A stretch of 64,000 nt of DNA from Deinococcus puniceus (GCF_001644565.1 NZ_CP011387.1:2092501-2156500), one strand, 5' to 3'. Positions 1-10,827 are shown, counted from the first letter of the stretch. The notes: generated from the sequence alone by a model not told the origin. A program made the numbers and translations.

Positions 1-374
1 TGCCCAAGCACCAGCCTCAGCCCCTCTGACGCGAGGCCGCGCCCCTGTGCAGTGGGGGCCAGCGTGACGCCCAATTCGGCTTGCTGGCCCATGCCGCGCA
101 CCGCGAAATCTCCCAGCAGTTTGCCGCTTGTCGCGTCTGCAAAGGCCACTTGCGTCCAGCCATCTTGCCCCAATGTGCGCCCCTGCATCTGGGTTATCAG
201 GGCTTCGGCATCGGCCAGTGCATAGGGCAAATTCCAGCCCTGATAGCGGGCTACAGCGGGATCGTTGCGGTAAGCGCAGAGGGCCGGGGCGTCGGCGCGG
301 GTAAAAGGGCGCAGCATCAAACGAGACAGGGCGGCGCGGGGCATGTGGGGCAGCGTATCAAGCCGGAGCTTCAT
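1..374 (-). CDS. GNAT family N-acetyltransferase (partial, C-terminus outside window)
   Basis: Reading the minus strand from an ATG at 374 gives 124 residues before the window edge. The sequence shows a RimJ/RimL-like GNAT start (Leu-Arg-Pro-Phe, then Asp-Ala-Pro-Ala-Leu) and ends in the acetyl-CoA loop AQGRGLASEG, which matches the Q/RxxGxG/A motif of the family. It starts 8 nt after the argF stop, so it is probably the second gene of an argF transcript. Family members acetylate protein N-termini or small amines; the substrate cannot be told from this fragment. Confidence 0.8.
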   Translation of the reverse strand, partial: MKLRLDTLPHMPRAALSRLMLRPFTRADAPALCAYRNDPAVARYQGWNLPYALADAEALITQMQGRTLGQDGWTQVAFADATSGKLLGDFAVRGMGQQAELGVTLAPTAQGRGLASEGLRLVLG

Positions 375-382
375 TCAGGCTC

Positions 383-1438
<1,056 letters not shown>

Positions 1439-1555
1439 AGGCGGAGAGTATACAGGAAGATTATGCAATCTGGCTGCATTTAGTTGCAGGCAAGTGACGA
1501 GCTTAAGCGATCTGGCCCATAGCCCCTCTCCCCTGTAGGCCGCTAGGGTAACGCC

Positions 1556-2575
1556 ATGTTGAAGGTTGATGTATTGGGCCGCCCCGCCGAAGACAATGCG
1601 CTGTGGGCCACGCTGGACGCTGGGCAGGGCCAAACCCGCTTGCTGCTGGACTGCGGTGCGGGCACGCTGGACGCCGTGCCGTTCAGCCAGCTTCAAGCCG
1701 TAGACGCCGTGCTGTTTTCGCATCTGCACATGGATCATGTGGGCGGATTCGACACGCTGTTTCGGGCCATTTTCGATCGTCCAGCGGCGGCCACAGCGGG
1801 GAATCAGGTGTGGGGGCCACCGGGAACGGCCCGCATTCTGTCTCACCGCTTCCGGGGCTACTGGTGGAACCATGCCCCCGAACTGAGCGGCGTGTGGCAC
1901 GTTCACGATGTCCACCATAACCACATTCACTCCTACCGCTTCGAGGCCAACGAAGCGTTTGAGGTCGCCCACGACGAGGGCCAGCAGGCGCACGACGGCC
2001 TGATCCTGAATACGCCGCAGTTCAGCGTGGAAGCCTTGCCCCTGCACCATCACGGCGTCAGCCTCGGCTACGTGGTGCGCGAGGCGGGCCGGGTCACGGT
2101 GAACACGGGCAAACTGGCCGAACTGGGCCTGAAACCGGGCGCGTGGCTGGCGCAGCTTAAGGCGGGGGCGGAGGGGATGCTAGATGTGAATGGCGTGCCA
2201 CACGACGCCGCCGCCCTCAAAGCGCAGTTACTGGAGCAGACGCCGGGGCAAAGTTTCGCCTACCTCACCGACTTTGTGCTGACACCCGCCGAACAGGAGC
2301 GATTGGCCCCCAAGTTGGCGGGCGTGCAGACGCTGTACTTAGAGGCGCAGTATCTGCCCGAAGACGCGCCGCTGGCCGAGCGGCACCAGCACACCACCGT
2401 AGAGCAGGGCGCGGCACTGGCAGCAGCGGTAGGCGTGGAACAATTGGTGTTGCTGCACCTCTCCCGCCGCTACCGCCCGGAGCGTTGGCCCGAATTTCTG
2501 GCCGCAGCTCGGGCTATCTTTCCGGCTACTGATTTTCCGGCGGGGTGGCTGAGGGATGCTGCTGAGGAGAGCTAA
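1556..2575 (+). CDS. Metallo-beta-lactamase fold hydrolase, RNase Z-like
   Basis: 339 residues with a SHLHMDH metal site (HxHxDH, residues 56-61) followed by Gly-Gly, the hallmark of metallo-beta-lactamase hydrolases. Overall length and the long insert after the motif resemble ribonuclease Z, which trims tRNA 3' ends, so a role in tRNA maturation is the first guess. Other cyclic phosphodiesterases share the fold. TAGGGT ends 6 nt before the ATG, so the mRNA is probably leaderless. It is divergent from argF, and the two promoters share about 117 bp. Confidence 0.72.
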   Translation: MLKVDVLGRPAEDNALWATLDAGQGQTRLLLDCGAGTLDAVPFSQLQAVDAVLFSHLHMDHVGGFDTLFRAIFDRPAAATAGNQVWGPPGTARILSHRFRGYWWNHAPELSGVWHVHDVHHNHIHSYRFEANEAFEVAHDEGQQAHDGLILNTPQFSVEALPLHHHGVSLGYVVREAGRVTVNTGKLAELGLKPGAWLAQLKAGAEGMLDVNGVPHDAAALKAQLLEQTPGQSFAYLTDFVLTPAEQERLAPKLAGVQTLYLEAQYLPEDAPLAERHQHTTVEQGAALAAAVGVEQLVLLHLSRRYRPERWPEFLAAARAIFPATDFPAGWLRDAAEES

Positions 2576-2693
2576 TCCAAAGGAATTCAGAGGGCAAATG
2601 GTGTATCGTGCCGCCATGCGACTGACATATCGGTCATCGATTTTGAAGCAGGAGTACACCGTGCATTGTTCTGCATCTGAGGTCATAGAGTAG

Positions 2694-3101
2694 ATGTCGA
2701 CAGGCCCAAACTACATCGGCGTAACAATTCTTATTCCGCTTTCAGTCTTCACGGTACTCTGCATTATCTCCCGAACCAATACTCAGGCGATAGTATCGTT
2801 AATATTTTCAGTCGCGGTGTATCTCGCAATTAGGTTTAATTTTCAAGACAATTATCCTTGTATCTCTTCCGAATTCAAGACGGCAGAAGATTACGTAAAT
2901 TGCTTTAGGATTCAAGAATTATATATTTTTGGCATTCGGCCCGAAATCTATTTCGTTTCATTATTGAGTTTGCCTTTCATTAAGCTTCTTGCTCAATTTG
3001 AACATCCCTTCAAAAAAGAGAGGCTTCTGAGGCTCCAATATATGGGCGCTGTGGGCATGTTTCTACTCTTGGGAATGTTAACCAGAGTTCCCAGCCAGTA
3101 A
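2694..3101 (+). CDS. Small orphan membrane protein in AT-rich DNA
   Basis: 135 residues with four likely membrane segments (about 8-24, 32-46, 78-99 and 116-130). The middle carries three Cys within a short loop (Cys-Ile-Ser, Asn-Cys-Phe). No family recognised. The gene and its surroundings (about 2580-3200) are clearly richer in A/T, with Ile, Phe, Tyr and Asn codons that differ from all neighbours, suggesting recent transfer. An in-frame stop lies just before the ATG; GAGGT sits about 11 nt upstream as a weak ribosome site. Function unknown. Confidence 0.6.
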   Translation: MSTGPNYIGVTILIPLSVFTVLCIISRTNTQAIVSLIFSVAVYLAIRFNFQDNYPCISSEFKTAEDYVNCFRIQELYIFGIRPEIYFVSLLSLPFIKLLAQFEHPFKKERLLRLQYMGAVGMFLLLGMLTRVPSQ

Positions 3102-3124
3102 GTATTCAGTTCATTCTCAGCACA

Positions 3125-3163
3125 GATGCCGAACCGAAGCCCATAAAGCTCTGTTCGGCGTCT
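3125..3163 (+). terminator. Probable terminator hairpin
   Basis: AGATGCCGAAC pairs with GTTCGGCGTCT (11 bp with one G-T wobble) around an 18-nt loop, followed by CCCGTTTT. It lies between the AT-rich membrane gene and the hisK-type phosphatase gene. Confidence 0.5.
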
Positions 3164-3209
3164 CCCGTTTTGCAACCACTCCAAAATCATCTGCGCTACC
3201 CTAGTTCCC

Positions 3210-3995
3210 ATGACGCTCGCCCTCTTCGATTCGCATATGCACACGCCGCTGTGTGGGCACGCGGCAGGCACGCCCACCGAGTACGCGCAGGCGGCGCTGG
3301 ACGCGGGCCTCAGCGGGGTCTGTTTTACCGATCATATGCCCATGCCCGCGTGGTACGACGCGCCTTGGCGCATGCGGCTGGATCAGTTGCAGGAGTACAG
3401 AGACAGTGTGCTGGCCGCCCGCGAAGCCTTTGCGGGGCGGCTGGAAGTGCGGCTGGGGCTGGAGGCCGACTATCATCCCGGCACCGAACGCTTTGTGGAA
3501 GGCGTGCTGGAGGCGCACACTTGGGATTACGTGATCGGCAGCGTGCATTACATCGGCGCGTGGGGCTTCGACAATCCGGAGTTTGTGGCCGAGTACGACG
3601 CCCGCGACTTGGGCAGTATTTACCGCCACTACTACACGCTGATAGAAGGCGCGGCCCGCACGGGGCTGTTTGACGCGCTGGGGCACTTGGATTTGCCCAA
3701 AAAATTCGGGCACCGTGACCCCGACGGGTATGCGGCCCTGCACGCGCTGGACGTGGTGGCCGAGCGCGGCTTGAGCCTCGATTTCAATACGGCAGGTTGG
3801 AGAAAACCCGTGCGCGAAGCCTACCCGGCCCCCGATCTGACCCGCGCCGCCGCAGACCGGGGCATCGGCTTCGTGCTGGGCAGCGACGCGCACAGGCCGC
3901 AGGAAGTCGGCTCCCGCTTTACCGACGCCCTCAAGCAGATTCATGATGTGGGGGGCCGCGTGGTGAACTACGCGGGAAGGGTGCGACATGGCTAA
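3210..3995 (+). CDS. hisK: Histidinol-phosphatase, PHP type
   Basis: 261 residues, the normal length for the PHP-family histidinol phosphatases (HisJ/HisK), which remove phosphate from histidinol phosphate in histidine synthesis. Metal-binding motifs are visible: DSHMHT at the N-terminus (His9, His11), FTDHMP, the GLEADYHP glutamate motif, GSVHYIG, and the C-terminal GSDAHRP. TACCCT ends 7 nt before the ATG, indicating a leaderless mRNA. The last 8 nt overlap polX, so the two PHP-domain genes are co-transcribed. A different phosphoester substrate cannot be excluded. Confidence 0.85.
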   Translation: MTLALFDSHMHTPLCGHAAGTPTEYAQAALDAGLSGVCFTDHMPMPAWYDAPWRMRLDQLQEYRDSVLAAREAFAGRLEVRLGLEADYHPGTERFVEGVLEAHTWDYVIGSVHYIGAWGFDNPEFVAEYDARDLGSIYRHYYTLIEGAARTGLFDALGHLDLPKKFGHRDPDGYAALHALDVVAERGLSLDFNTAGWRKPVREAYPAPDLTRAAADRGIGFVLGSDAHRPQEVGSRFTDALKQIHDVGGRVVNYAGRVRHG

Positions 3996-5721
3996 CGTGC
4001 ATGAGTCCGAAATGGCCGAAGTCGGAGTGAACCGCAAGCAACTGGCGAACGTACTGAAAACCACAGCCGATCTGCTAGAGCTGCTGGGCCAAGAAGTGTT
4101 CCGGGCCAACGCCTACCGGAGCGCGGCCCGCAGCCTAGAGGCGCTGGACACCGACGCCGCCGAGCTGGTGGCCGCTGGCTTCGCAGGTGTGCCGAAAGTG
4201 GGCAAAAGTATTGCCGCCGAACTGGTGGCCTACGCCGAGTGCGGCACCTTTGCACCGCTGGAGGACGCCGCCAGTCAGGTTCCGCCGGGAGTGCTGGGTC
4301 TGTTCCGGGTGCGGGGGCTGGGGCCGAAGAAGATTCGCGCCCTCTGGGACGCCGGAACCGACTCGCTGGAAAGCTTGCGGGAAGCGGCGCACAACGGGCA
4401 ACTCGCGGCTCTGAAAGGCTTTGGGGCCAAAAGTGCCGCCGCGATTCTGGCGGCGGTGGATTTTGCATTGGCCGCACAGGAACGCCAGCACCTCAGCACC
4501 GGGCTGGATGTGGCCGAGGCGTTGGCTGCCCGCCTGCACGACTTGGGCGCCCGCATATCCGGCGACGTGCGGCGCGGGCTAGATACGGTTCACAGCGCCC
4601 GCGTAACCGTCACCGCCACGCCCGAAGAAGTGACGGCGCGGGTGGGCAACTGGGTGGAAGCCCTCTCCCCCGTTGGCACCAAGCCGCTGTTGAGTGGGCG
4701 GGTAGACGGCGTGCCTGTAGAAATCGCCTATAGCACCGCCGAGGCACGCGGCGCACTGGATCTGATGATGGGCGGCGGCACGGCGTACCGGGAAGAACTG
4801 CGGGCCAAGGCTGCTGCCAAAGGCTTCGATCTCAGTGGGCGGGGGCTGATGCGCGGTGGTGAGTTGGTTGTCACGCCTACAGAATTGGACGTAGCCCGCG
4901 AATTGGGCCTGACCCTGCGGCCTGCCGAGTACCGCGAACCCGAACACGACCTGATCTGGCAAACGCTGCCTGCCCCCGCTGAACTGGTCACGGTGGCCGA
5001 CTTGCGGGGCATGATCCACACCCATTCCACTTGGTCAGACGGGGCCGCCTCGGTGCGCGAGATGGCGGCGGCAGCGGTGAAGCTGGGCCACGAGTTTTTG
5101 GGCACAGGTGACCACTCGCGGGCGGCGCACTACGCGAACGGCATGAGCCTAGAGCGGCTGCGGGCGCACATTCAGGAGGTGCGCGAGTTGCAGGCGGCGG
5201 GCGTCCCCGTGATCGCCGGGGCGGAAGTGGACATTCTGGACGACGGCTCGCTGGACTACCCCGATGATGAGTTGGCGGCGCTGGATTACGTGGTAGGCAG
5301 CGTGCACAGCCTGTTTACGATGGACGCGGCGCGGCAAACCGAACGGCTGGTGCGGGCCGCCTCTCACCCCCTGATTACGGTGCTGGGCCACCCCACAGGC
5401 CGCCTGCTGCTGCGCCGTCCGGGGTACGCGATGGATCTGGATGCTGTGCTGGGCGCGTGTGAGGCCAACGGCACAGTCGTCGAAATCAATGCCAACGCCT
5501 ACCGCCTCGATCTGGACTGGCGCGACGTGCTGCGCTGGCGGGAGCGCCTGACGTTTGCCATCAATACCGACGCACACGTTCCCGGCGGCTTGGCCGACAC
5601 CCGCTACGGCGTGGCAGTAGCCCGCAAAGCTGGACTGACTCCGGCACAGGTGGTCAATACGCTGGGGCAGGCCGACTTCTTGGCTTTCGTGGCTCGGCAG
5701 CGGGCGGCGCGGGCTTCATGA
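3988..5721 (+). CDS. polX: DNA polymerase/3'-5' exonuclease PolX
   Basis: 577 residues, the usual size of bacterial PolX. Residues 1-160 form the helix-hairpin-helix region (Val-Pro-Lys-Val-Gly-Lys; Gly-Leu-Gly-Pro-Lys-Lys). The nucleotidyltransferase palm covers about 165-330, and a PHP nuclease starts near 340 with MIHTHSTWSDG and includes GTGDHS, GAEVDI and INTDAH. The palm is odd: where family members have a DxD after the Arg-Arg strand, this one reads VHSARVTVTA (201-210), so both catalytic Asp are absent. Published work on D. radiodurans PolX reports non-standard active-site residues and a role in double-strand break repair. It overlaps the phosphatase gene upstream. Confidence 0.92.
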   Translation: MANVHESEMAEVGVNRKQLANVLKTTADLLELLGQEVFRANAYRSAARSLEALDTDAAELVAAGFAGVPKVGKSIAAELVAYAECGTFAPLEDAASQVPPGVLGLFRVRGLGPKKIRALWDAGTDSLESLREAAHNGQLAALKGFGAKSAAAILAAVDFALAAQERQHLSTGLDVAEALAARLHDLGARISGDVRRGLDTVHSARVTVTATPEEVTARVGNWVEALSPVGTKPLLSGRVDGVPVEIAYSTAEARGALDLMMGGGTAYREELRAKAAAKGFDLSGRGLMRGGELVVTPTELDVARELGLTLRPAEYREPEHDLIWQTLPAPAELVTVADLRGMIHTHSTWSDGAASVREMAAAAVKLGHEFLGTGDHSRAAHYANGMSLERLRAHIQEVRELQAAGVPVIAGAEVDILDDGSLDYPDDELAALDYVVGSVHSLFTMDAARQTERLVRAASHPLITVLGHPTGRLLLRRPGYAMDLDAVLGACEANGTVVEINANAYRLDLDWRDVLRWRERLTFAINTDAHVPGGLADTRYGVAVARKAGLTPAQVVNTLGQADFLAFVARQRAARAS

Positions 5722-5776
5722 GGCGTCTCAACCTGTGGCCAATGTTGCCATTCGGCCTCCTTTTGTGCGTTCTGGC

Positions 5777-5805
5777 TTGACTTAAGCCGAGTCTGCAACC
5801 ATAGT
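5777..5805 (+). promoter_or_regulatory. Sigma-70 promoter of the liv operon
   Basis: TTGACT at 5777-5782, a 17-bp spacer, and CATAGT at 5800-5805. The leader of roughly 90 nt contains an inverted repeat (ACGTACCT 5824-5831 with AGGTACGT 5846-5853) before the AGGAGG ribosome site of livJ. Confidence 0.6.
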
Positions 5806-5900
5806 GAACGCATCTTAAAACCAACGTACCTTTAAGGAACTCTTGAGGTACGTGCGTGTCCAACCTTGCCTGTGTGGAGGGTTGTGCAGGAGGCATACAC

Positions 5901-7073
5901 ATGAACCGAACCAAGCTCAAGGTTTCTGCCGCCGCCGTACTGGCTATTACGGCCAGCCTCGCCTTTGCACAGAAAGTAGAAAGCCCCGTGCCCATCGGGG
6001 TAGCCGTCGCGCAAACCAGCAATACGGCGCTGCTGGGCCAAGAGCAGGTCATCGGGGCCAGATTTGCCGAGAAGTTCCTGAACGCACGCGGCGGCATCAA
6101 CGGTACGCCCTTCAAGCTGGTGTTTCAGGATGCGGCAGGCGATGAAAACAGCGCCATCAACGCCTTTCAGAACCTGATCACCAAGGAAAACGTGGTGGGT
6201 ATCGTGGGGCCAACCCTGTCTCAGCAGGCCTTTGCCGCCGATCCGATTGCAGACCGCGCCAAGGTGCCTGTGCTGGGGCCAAGCAACACCGCCAAGGGCG
6301 TGCCGCAGATCGGCAACTACATTGCGCGCGTGTCGGCTCCGGTGGCCGTCGTGGCCCCCAACGCCATTCGCACGGCACTCCGGCTTGATCCTAAAATTAA
6401 GAAAGTGGCCGTGCTGTACGCCCAAAACGACGCTTTCTCGGTCAGCGAAACCGGAACTTTTCAGGAAACTGTGAAAGCACAGGGCCTGACGGTCAGCACG
6501 CTGCAAAAATTCCAGACCACCGACACCGATTTCACCACGCAGGTCACGGCAGTCCTGAACGCCGACGTAGACCTCGCCATCGTGTCGGGCCTCGCAGCCG
6601 ACGGCGGCAACCTCGTGAAGCAGCTCCGGCAGTTGGGGTATAAGGGCCTGATCATTGGCGGCAACGGCCTGAACACCTCCAACATGTTCCCCGTGTGCCA
6701 GAAACTCTGCGACGGCGTGATCATCGCGCAGGCCTACAGCCCCTCGCAGCCGAGCGCCGCCAATCAGGTGTTCGTGAAGGAATACCGCGCCCAGTACAAG
6801 AAAGACCCCCCGCAGTTTGCCGCGCAGGCTTACGCGGGCGTGCAAGTGTTCGTGGAAGCTCTCCGCGCCGTAGACCGCAAGAAGAAGATCGGCACTTGGG
6901 ACTTGGGCGACTTGCGCGTCGAATTGAACAAGCAGATTCTGGCGGGCAAATACAATACGCCGCTGGGCCTGATTTCTTTCGACAAAGAGGGCGAAGTGGT
7001 GCAAAAAGACTTCTACGTGGCCCAGATCAAGATGAAAGACGCCAAGACTGGCTCGTTTGTCTTCTTGAAATAA
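5901..7073 (+). CDS. livJ: Branched-chain amino acid ABC transporter, substrate-binding protein
   Basis: 390 residues, periplasmic-binding-fold protein of the Leu/Ile/Val family. It has a cleavable signal peptide (Lys-Leu-Lys, hydrophobic core, ending Leu-Ala-Phe-Ala-Gln) and no lipobox Cys. Then come the typical VPIGVAVAQT strand, GQEQVIGARFA, and a middle GIVGPTLSQQ ligand-site region. The ATG at 5901 is preferred over upstream starts because AGGAGG lies 7 nt before it and the signal peptide begins there. It is first in the operon with livH, M, G and F downstream. The ligand could be another amino acid or amide. Confidence 0.92.
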   Translation: MNRTKLKVSAAAVLAITASLAFAQKVESPVPIGVAVAQTSNTALLGQEQVIGARFAEKFLNARGGINGTPFKLVFQDAAGDENSAINAFQNLITKENVVGIVGPTLSQQAFAADPIADRAKVPVLGPSNTAKGVPQIGNYIARVSAPVAVVAPNAIRTALRLDPKIKKVAVLYAQNDAFSVSETGTFQETVKAQGLTVSTLQKFQTTDTDFTTQVTAVLNADVDLAIVSGLAADGGNLVKQLRQLGYKGLIIGGNGLNTSNMFPVCQKLCDGVIIAQAYSPSQPSAANQVFVKEYRAQYKKDPPQFAAQAYAGVQVFVEALRAVDRKKKIGTWDLGDLRVELNKQILAGKYNTPLGLISFDKEGEVVQKDFYVAQIKMKDAKTGSFVFLK

Positions 7074-7097
7074 GGCCGAACTGACCTAGACCTTTAA

Positions 7098-7140
7098 CGC
7101 CGCCCACATTCAGCAAAACTAGGGCTGAATGTGGGCGGCG
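7098..7140 (+). promoter_or_regulatory. 17-bp perfect stem-loop between livJ and livH
   Basis: 7098-7114 is the exact reverse complement of 7124-7140, with a 9-nt loop. No T-run follows on either strand, so it does not look like an intrinsic terminator. Its position just after the binding-protein gene fits a 3'-end stabiliser or partial terminator that lets livJ be made in excess over the membrane genes. Confidence 0.7.
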
Positions 7141-7226
7141 AGATGTTGACTGAATGTGTGAGTTGAAAGGGTCGATTAAATGTCTGGACTGAACGCGTCG
7201 CCTTTGGTACGCCCGCGAGGAGAGCT

Positions 7227-8201
7227 ATGGAACTGAGTTCATTTGTACAAAACCTGATGAACGGGCTGGCGATTGGCAGTGTCTATGCCATTTTCGCACT
7301 GGGCTATACGTTGGTCTTTTCTATCTTGGGCATCATCAACTTTGCACACGGGGCCGTGTTTACTCTGGGCGCGTACTTTACCTATACATTGGCGGTGGGC
7401 CAGTTCGAAAACAACGGGTTGCTTAAAGGGATCAACATTTTCCCAGACGGCTCGCCTTTTTCGGGCAGCGCAGTGATGTTCGGGCTGGCGACGATTCTGG
7501 GCGCGTGTGCGGCGGGGGCGGTTGCCGTACTGATTGAGCGGCTGGCCTTCCGGCCCATGCGCTCACGCGGCGCTGATCCGCTGTTGGCGTTGGTCAGCAG
7601 CCTCGGTGTGGCCCTGGTCATCGTGAACCTGATTCAATTGCTGGTGGGCGCGGAAATCTACAACTTTCCCTCCGACGCTTACGGTGAGGTTCGGCCCGCG
7701 CTGAGTTTCCAGATCGGTGACAAGGTGGTCATCATCCGCACCGTGCAACTGATCATCTTTGCCGTCAGTTTGGTGATGTTGGCCGTGCTGGGATACGTGA
7801 TCGGGCGCACCAAAGTCGGCAAGGCGCTGCGGGCGGTGGCCGAAAGCCCCAGCACCGCGAGTCTGCTGGGCATCAGCGTAGACCGCTTTATTCTGATCAC
7901 CTTCTTCCTGTCGGGCTTTTTGGGCGGGCTGGCGGGGACGTTGGTGGGCACGGCGTTTGGTGTGGCCGGGCCGTATTTCGGCGTGGTGTACGGCCTGAAG
8001 GGACTGGCCGTGATCGTGCTGGGCGGGCTGGGCAGCATTCCGGGTGCAGTCGCGGGCGGATTGGTCATCGGGCTGGCCGAAGCGTTCGTACCCGCCGAAT
8101 ACAGCGCCTACAAAGACGCGGTGGCCTTTGCCCTGCTGTTCGTCATTTTGCTGGTGCGCCCACAAGGACTGCTGGGCCGCAACCTGATTCAGAAGGTGTA
8201 A
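7227..8201 (+). CDS. livH: Branched-chain amino acid ABC transporter permease LivH
   Basis: 324 residues and about eight membrane segments. It shows the LivH signatures SVYAIFALGYTL, FAHGAVFTLGAY near the start and the cytoplasmic loop GKALRAVAESPSTASLLGI that contacts the ATPase. It forms the channel with LivM. GAGGAGAGCT precedes the ATG. A loop of about 25 residues after the third membrane segment (Gly-Leu-Leu-Lys-Gly-Ile-Asn) is longer than in many homologues. Confidence 0.93.
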   Translation: MELSSFVQNLMNGLAIGSVYAIFALGYTLVFSILGIINFAHGAVFTLGAYFTYTLAVGQFENNGLLKGINIFPDGSPFSGSAVMFGLATILGACAAGAVAVLIERLAFRPMRSRGADPLLALVSSLGVALVIVNLIQLLVGAEIYNFPSDAYGEVRPALSFQIGDKVVIIRTVQLIIFAVSLVMLAVLGYVIGRTKVGKALRAVAESPSTASLLGISVDRFILITFFLSGFLGGLAGTLVGTAFGVAGPYFGVVYGLKGLAVIVLGGLGSIPGAVAGGLVIGLAEAFVPAEYSAYKDAVAFALLFVILLVRPQGLLGRNLIQKV

Positions 8202-8360
8202 TCCAGTGATGTTCATGTCACCGATGAGTTGGTTTCGTTCTGAGCCTCAAAGCTTCGGGCATGAGGTGGGAACTTTTAAACCTGCACAGCAGAGGGGGAA
8301 AGCGGGCATGGCAGCACTCAAACCAACAACCACGATTTCAGACCAACGCGCAGGACAACC

Positions 8361-9299
8361 ATGAGCGACTTTCTGCAAAGCTACGGCTTCCTGATCGTCA
8401 CGCTGATTCAGGCCGGACTGCTGGGCCTCAGCCTGTATTTTCCGCTGATGGCTGGGCAACTGAGCCTCGCCAGTCCCGGTTTTTATGCGCTGGGCGGGTA
8501 TGTGGCCGCCATCATGCTCACCAATCCGGCCTTCGCGGGCCTGCGTGACGCGCTGGGCAACGGCATATTTCCGCTGACTTGGCTGGCGGCGGGCCTGCTG
8601 TGTGCTCTCGCGGGCGTGATCGTGGGCGTTCCGGCACTGCGGTTACGTGGTATTTACTTGGCGCTCGCCACCATCGCGTTTGTGGAAATCCTGCGCGTTG
8701 TGTCGCTGAATTTGGCTATTACGGGCGGGGCCATCGGCATTTTCGGCATTCCGCAAGCCTTCGGATTCCAAGACCGCTGGCAATACATTCTCATTTTTGG
8801 GCCGCTGCTAGCGCTGGTGCTGGCCTTCACCTACATGCTGCAAAAATCGCGTGTAGGCCGCGCCTTCCGTGCCATTCGGGAAGACGAGCTGGCTGCCGAC
8901 GCGATGGGTGTACCGCCGACCCAATACAAGGTGCTGGCCTTCGTCATCGGGGCCGTGATCGCGGGCATCGTGGGGTCTATGAGTGCGCCGTTCCTGAACA
9001 CGTGGAATGCCAAACAGGGCACCTTCGACGCCTCGATTGCCATCCTCGCCTTCGTGCTGATCGGCGGTTCGCGCAGTATGTGGGGGCCAGTGGTGGGCGG
9101 CGCACTCCTGACTGCCGTGCCGGAACTGCTGCGCTTCTTGCAAGACTGGCGCTTGGTCATCAACGGCCTCGTGTTGGTCATCGCCAGCTTGTATCTGCCC
9201 CAAGGCATCGTGGGCGCACTGGGCAAACTCCGCAAATCGCCGCCTCCGGCCCGCCCGCCAGTAGCCCCAGCGCCGGACGCAAAAGGGGGCACGCTATGA
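8361..9299 (+). CDS. livM: Branched-chain amino acid ABC transporter permease LivM
   Basis: 312 residues, the partner permease of LivH. Visible are LSLASPGFYALGGYVAA near the N-terminus and the ATPase-contact loop GRAFRAIREDELAADAMGV. The C-terminal tail is Pro/Ala-rich (Pro-Pro-Pro-Ala-Arg-Pro). 159 bp separate it from livH, with no clear terminator. The stop overlaps the livG start (ATGA), indicating coupled translation. Confidence 0.92.
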   Translation: MSDFLQSYGFLIVTLIQAGLLGLSLYFPLMAGQLSLASPGFYALGGYVAAIMLTNPAFAGLRDALGNGIFPLTWLAAGLLCALAGVIVGVPALRLRGIYLALATIAFVEILRVVSLNLAITGGAIGIFGIPQAFGFQDRWQYILIFGPLLALVLAFTYMLQKSRVGRAFRAIREDELAADAMGVPPTQYKVLAFVIGAVIAGIVGSMSAPFLNTWNAKQGTFDASIAILAFVLIGGSRSMWGPVVGGALLTAVPELLRFLQDWRLVINGLVLVIASLYLPQGIVGALGKLRKSPPPARPPVAPAPDAKGGTL

Positions 9300-10077
9300 C
9301 TGCTGCCGTGCCTCAACCCACATCTAGAACCGTGCTGGAAGCCCGCAACATGACCCGGCGCTTCGGCGGCCTGATTGCGGTCAACGACGTGAGTTTCGAC
9401 GTGCGCGAGGGCGAAATTTTCGGACTGATCGGGCCGAACGGGGCGGGCAAAACCACCCTGTTTAACTTGATGACGGGCCTGACGCCGCCCAGCAGCGGGA
9501 CTTTAATGTATGAGGGCCGCCCCGTGTTGGGCCTCGCGCCGCACCGGGTGGCCGCGCTGGGCATGAGCCGCACCTTTCAGAATATCCGGCTGTTCAAGGC
9601 GCTCTCGGCACTGGAAAACGTGAAAATCGCGCAGCATACCCGCACTCACGCGGGGCTGTGGCGCGGCATTTTCGGGGCCAACCGCGCCGAGGAAGCGCAG
9701 GTGGAGCGGCGAGCGTGGGAGTTGCTGGATTTGGTGGGCCTGTCTGACCGGGCCGGAGAGGAAGCCGGAAACTTCAGCTACGGCGACCAAAGACGTCTAG
9801 AAATCGCCCGCGCACTCGCCACCGAACCCCGCGTGCTGCTGCTGGACGAACCCGCCGCCGGAATGAACACCTCGGAAAAGGGCAGTCTGACCGCCTTTAT
9901 TCGGGAGGTGCGTGACCGCTTCGACCTGACCGTGATGGTCATCGAACACCATGTGCCGCTGGTGATGAACCTGTGTGACCGCGTGGCCGTGCTGAACTTT
10001 GGGCAACTGATCGCGATGGGCGACCCGGCCAGCGTGCAGCGTGATCCCAAGGTCATCGAAGCGTATTTGGGGGGAGA

Positions 10078-10081
<4 letters not shown>
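9296..10081 (+). CDS. livG: Branched-chain amino acid ABC transporter ATP-binding protein LivG
   Basis: 261 residues. Walker [10 protein letters not shown], the family-typical [16 protein letters not shown], an atypical signature NFSYGDQRR in place of LSGGQ (common for LivG), Walker [13 protein letters not shown], and switch His in VIEHHV. The ATG overlaps the livM stop by 4 nt; the open frame extends far upstream, but that part is a livM shadow. It pairs with LivF to drive import. Confidence 0.93.

Positions 10082-10827
<746 letters not shown>

Noticed and set aside
1450..1500. RDRM or ArgR box upstream of argF (TTATGCAATCTGGCTGCAT)
   Set aside because: The right arm does not match CATAA, and no clear ARG-box palindrome is present.
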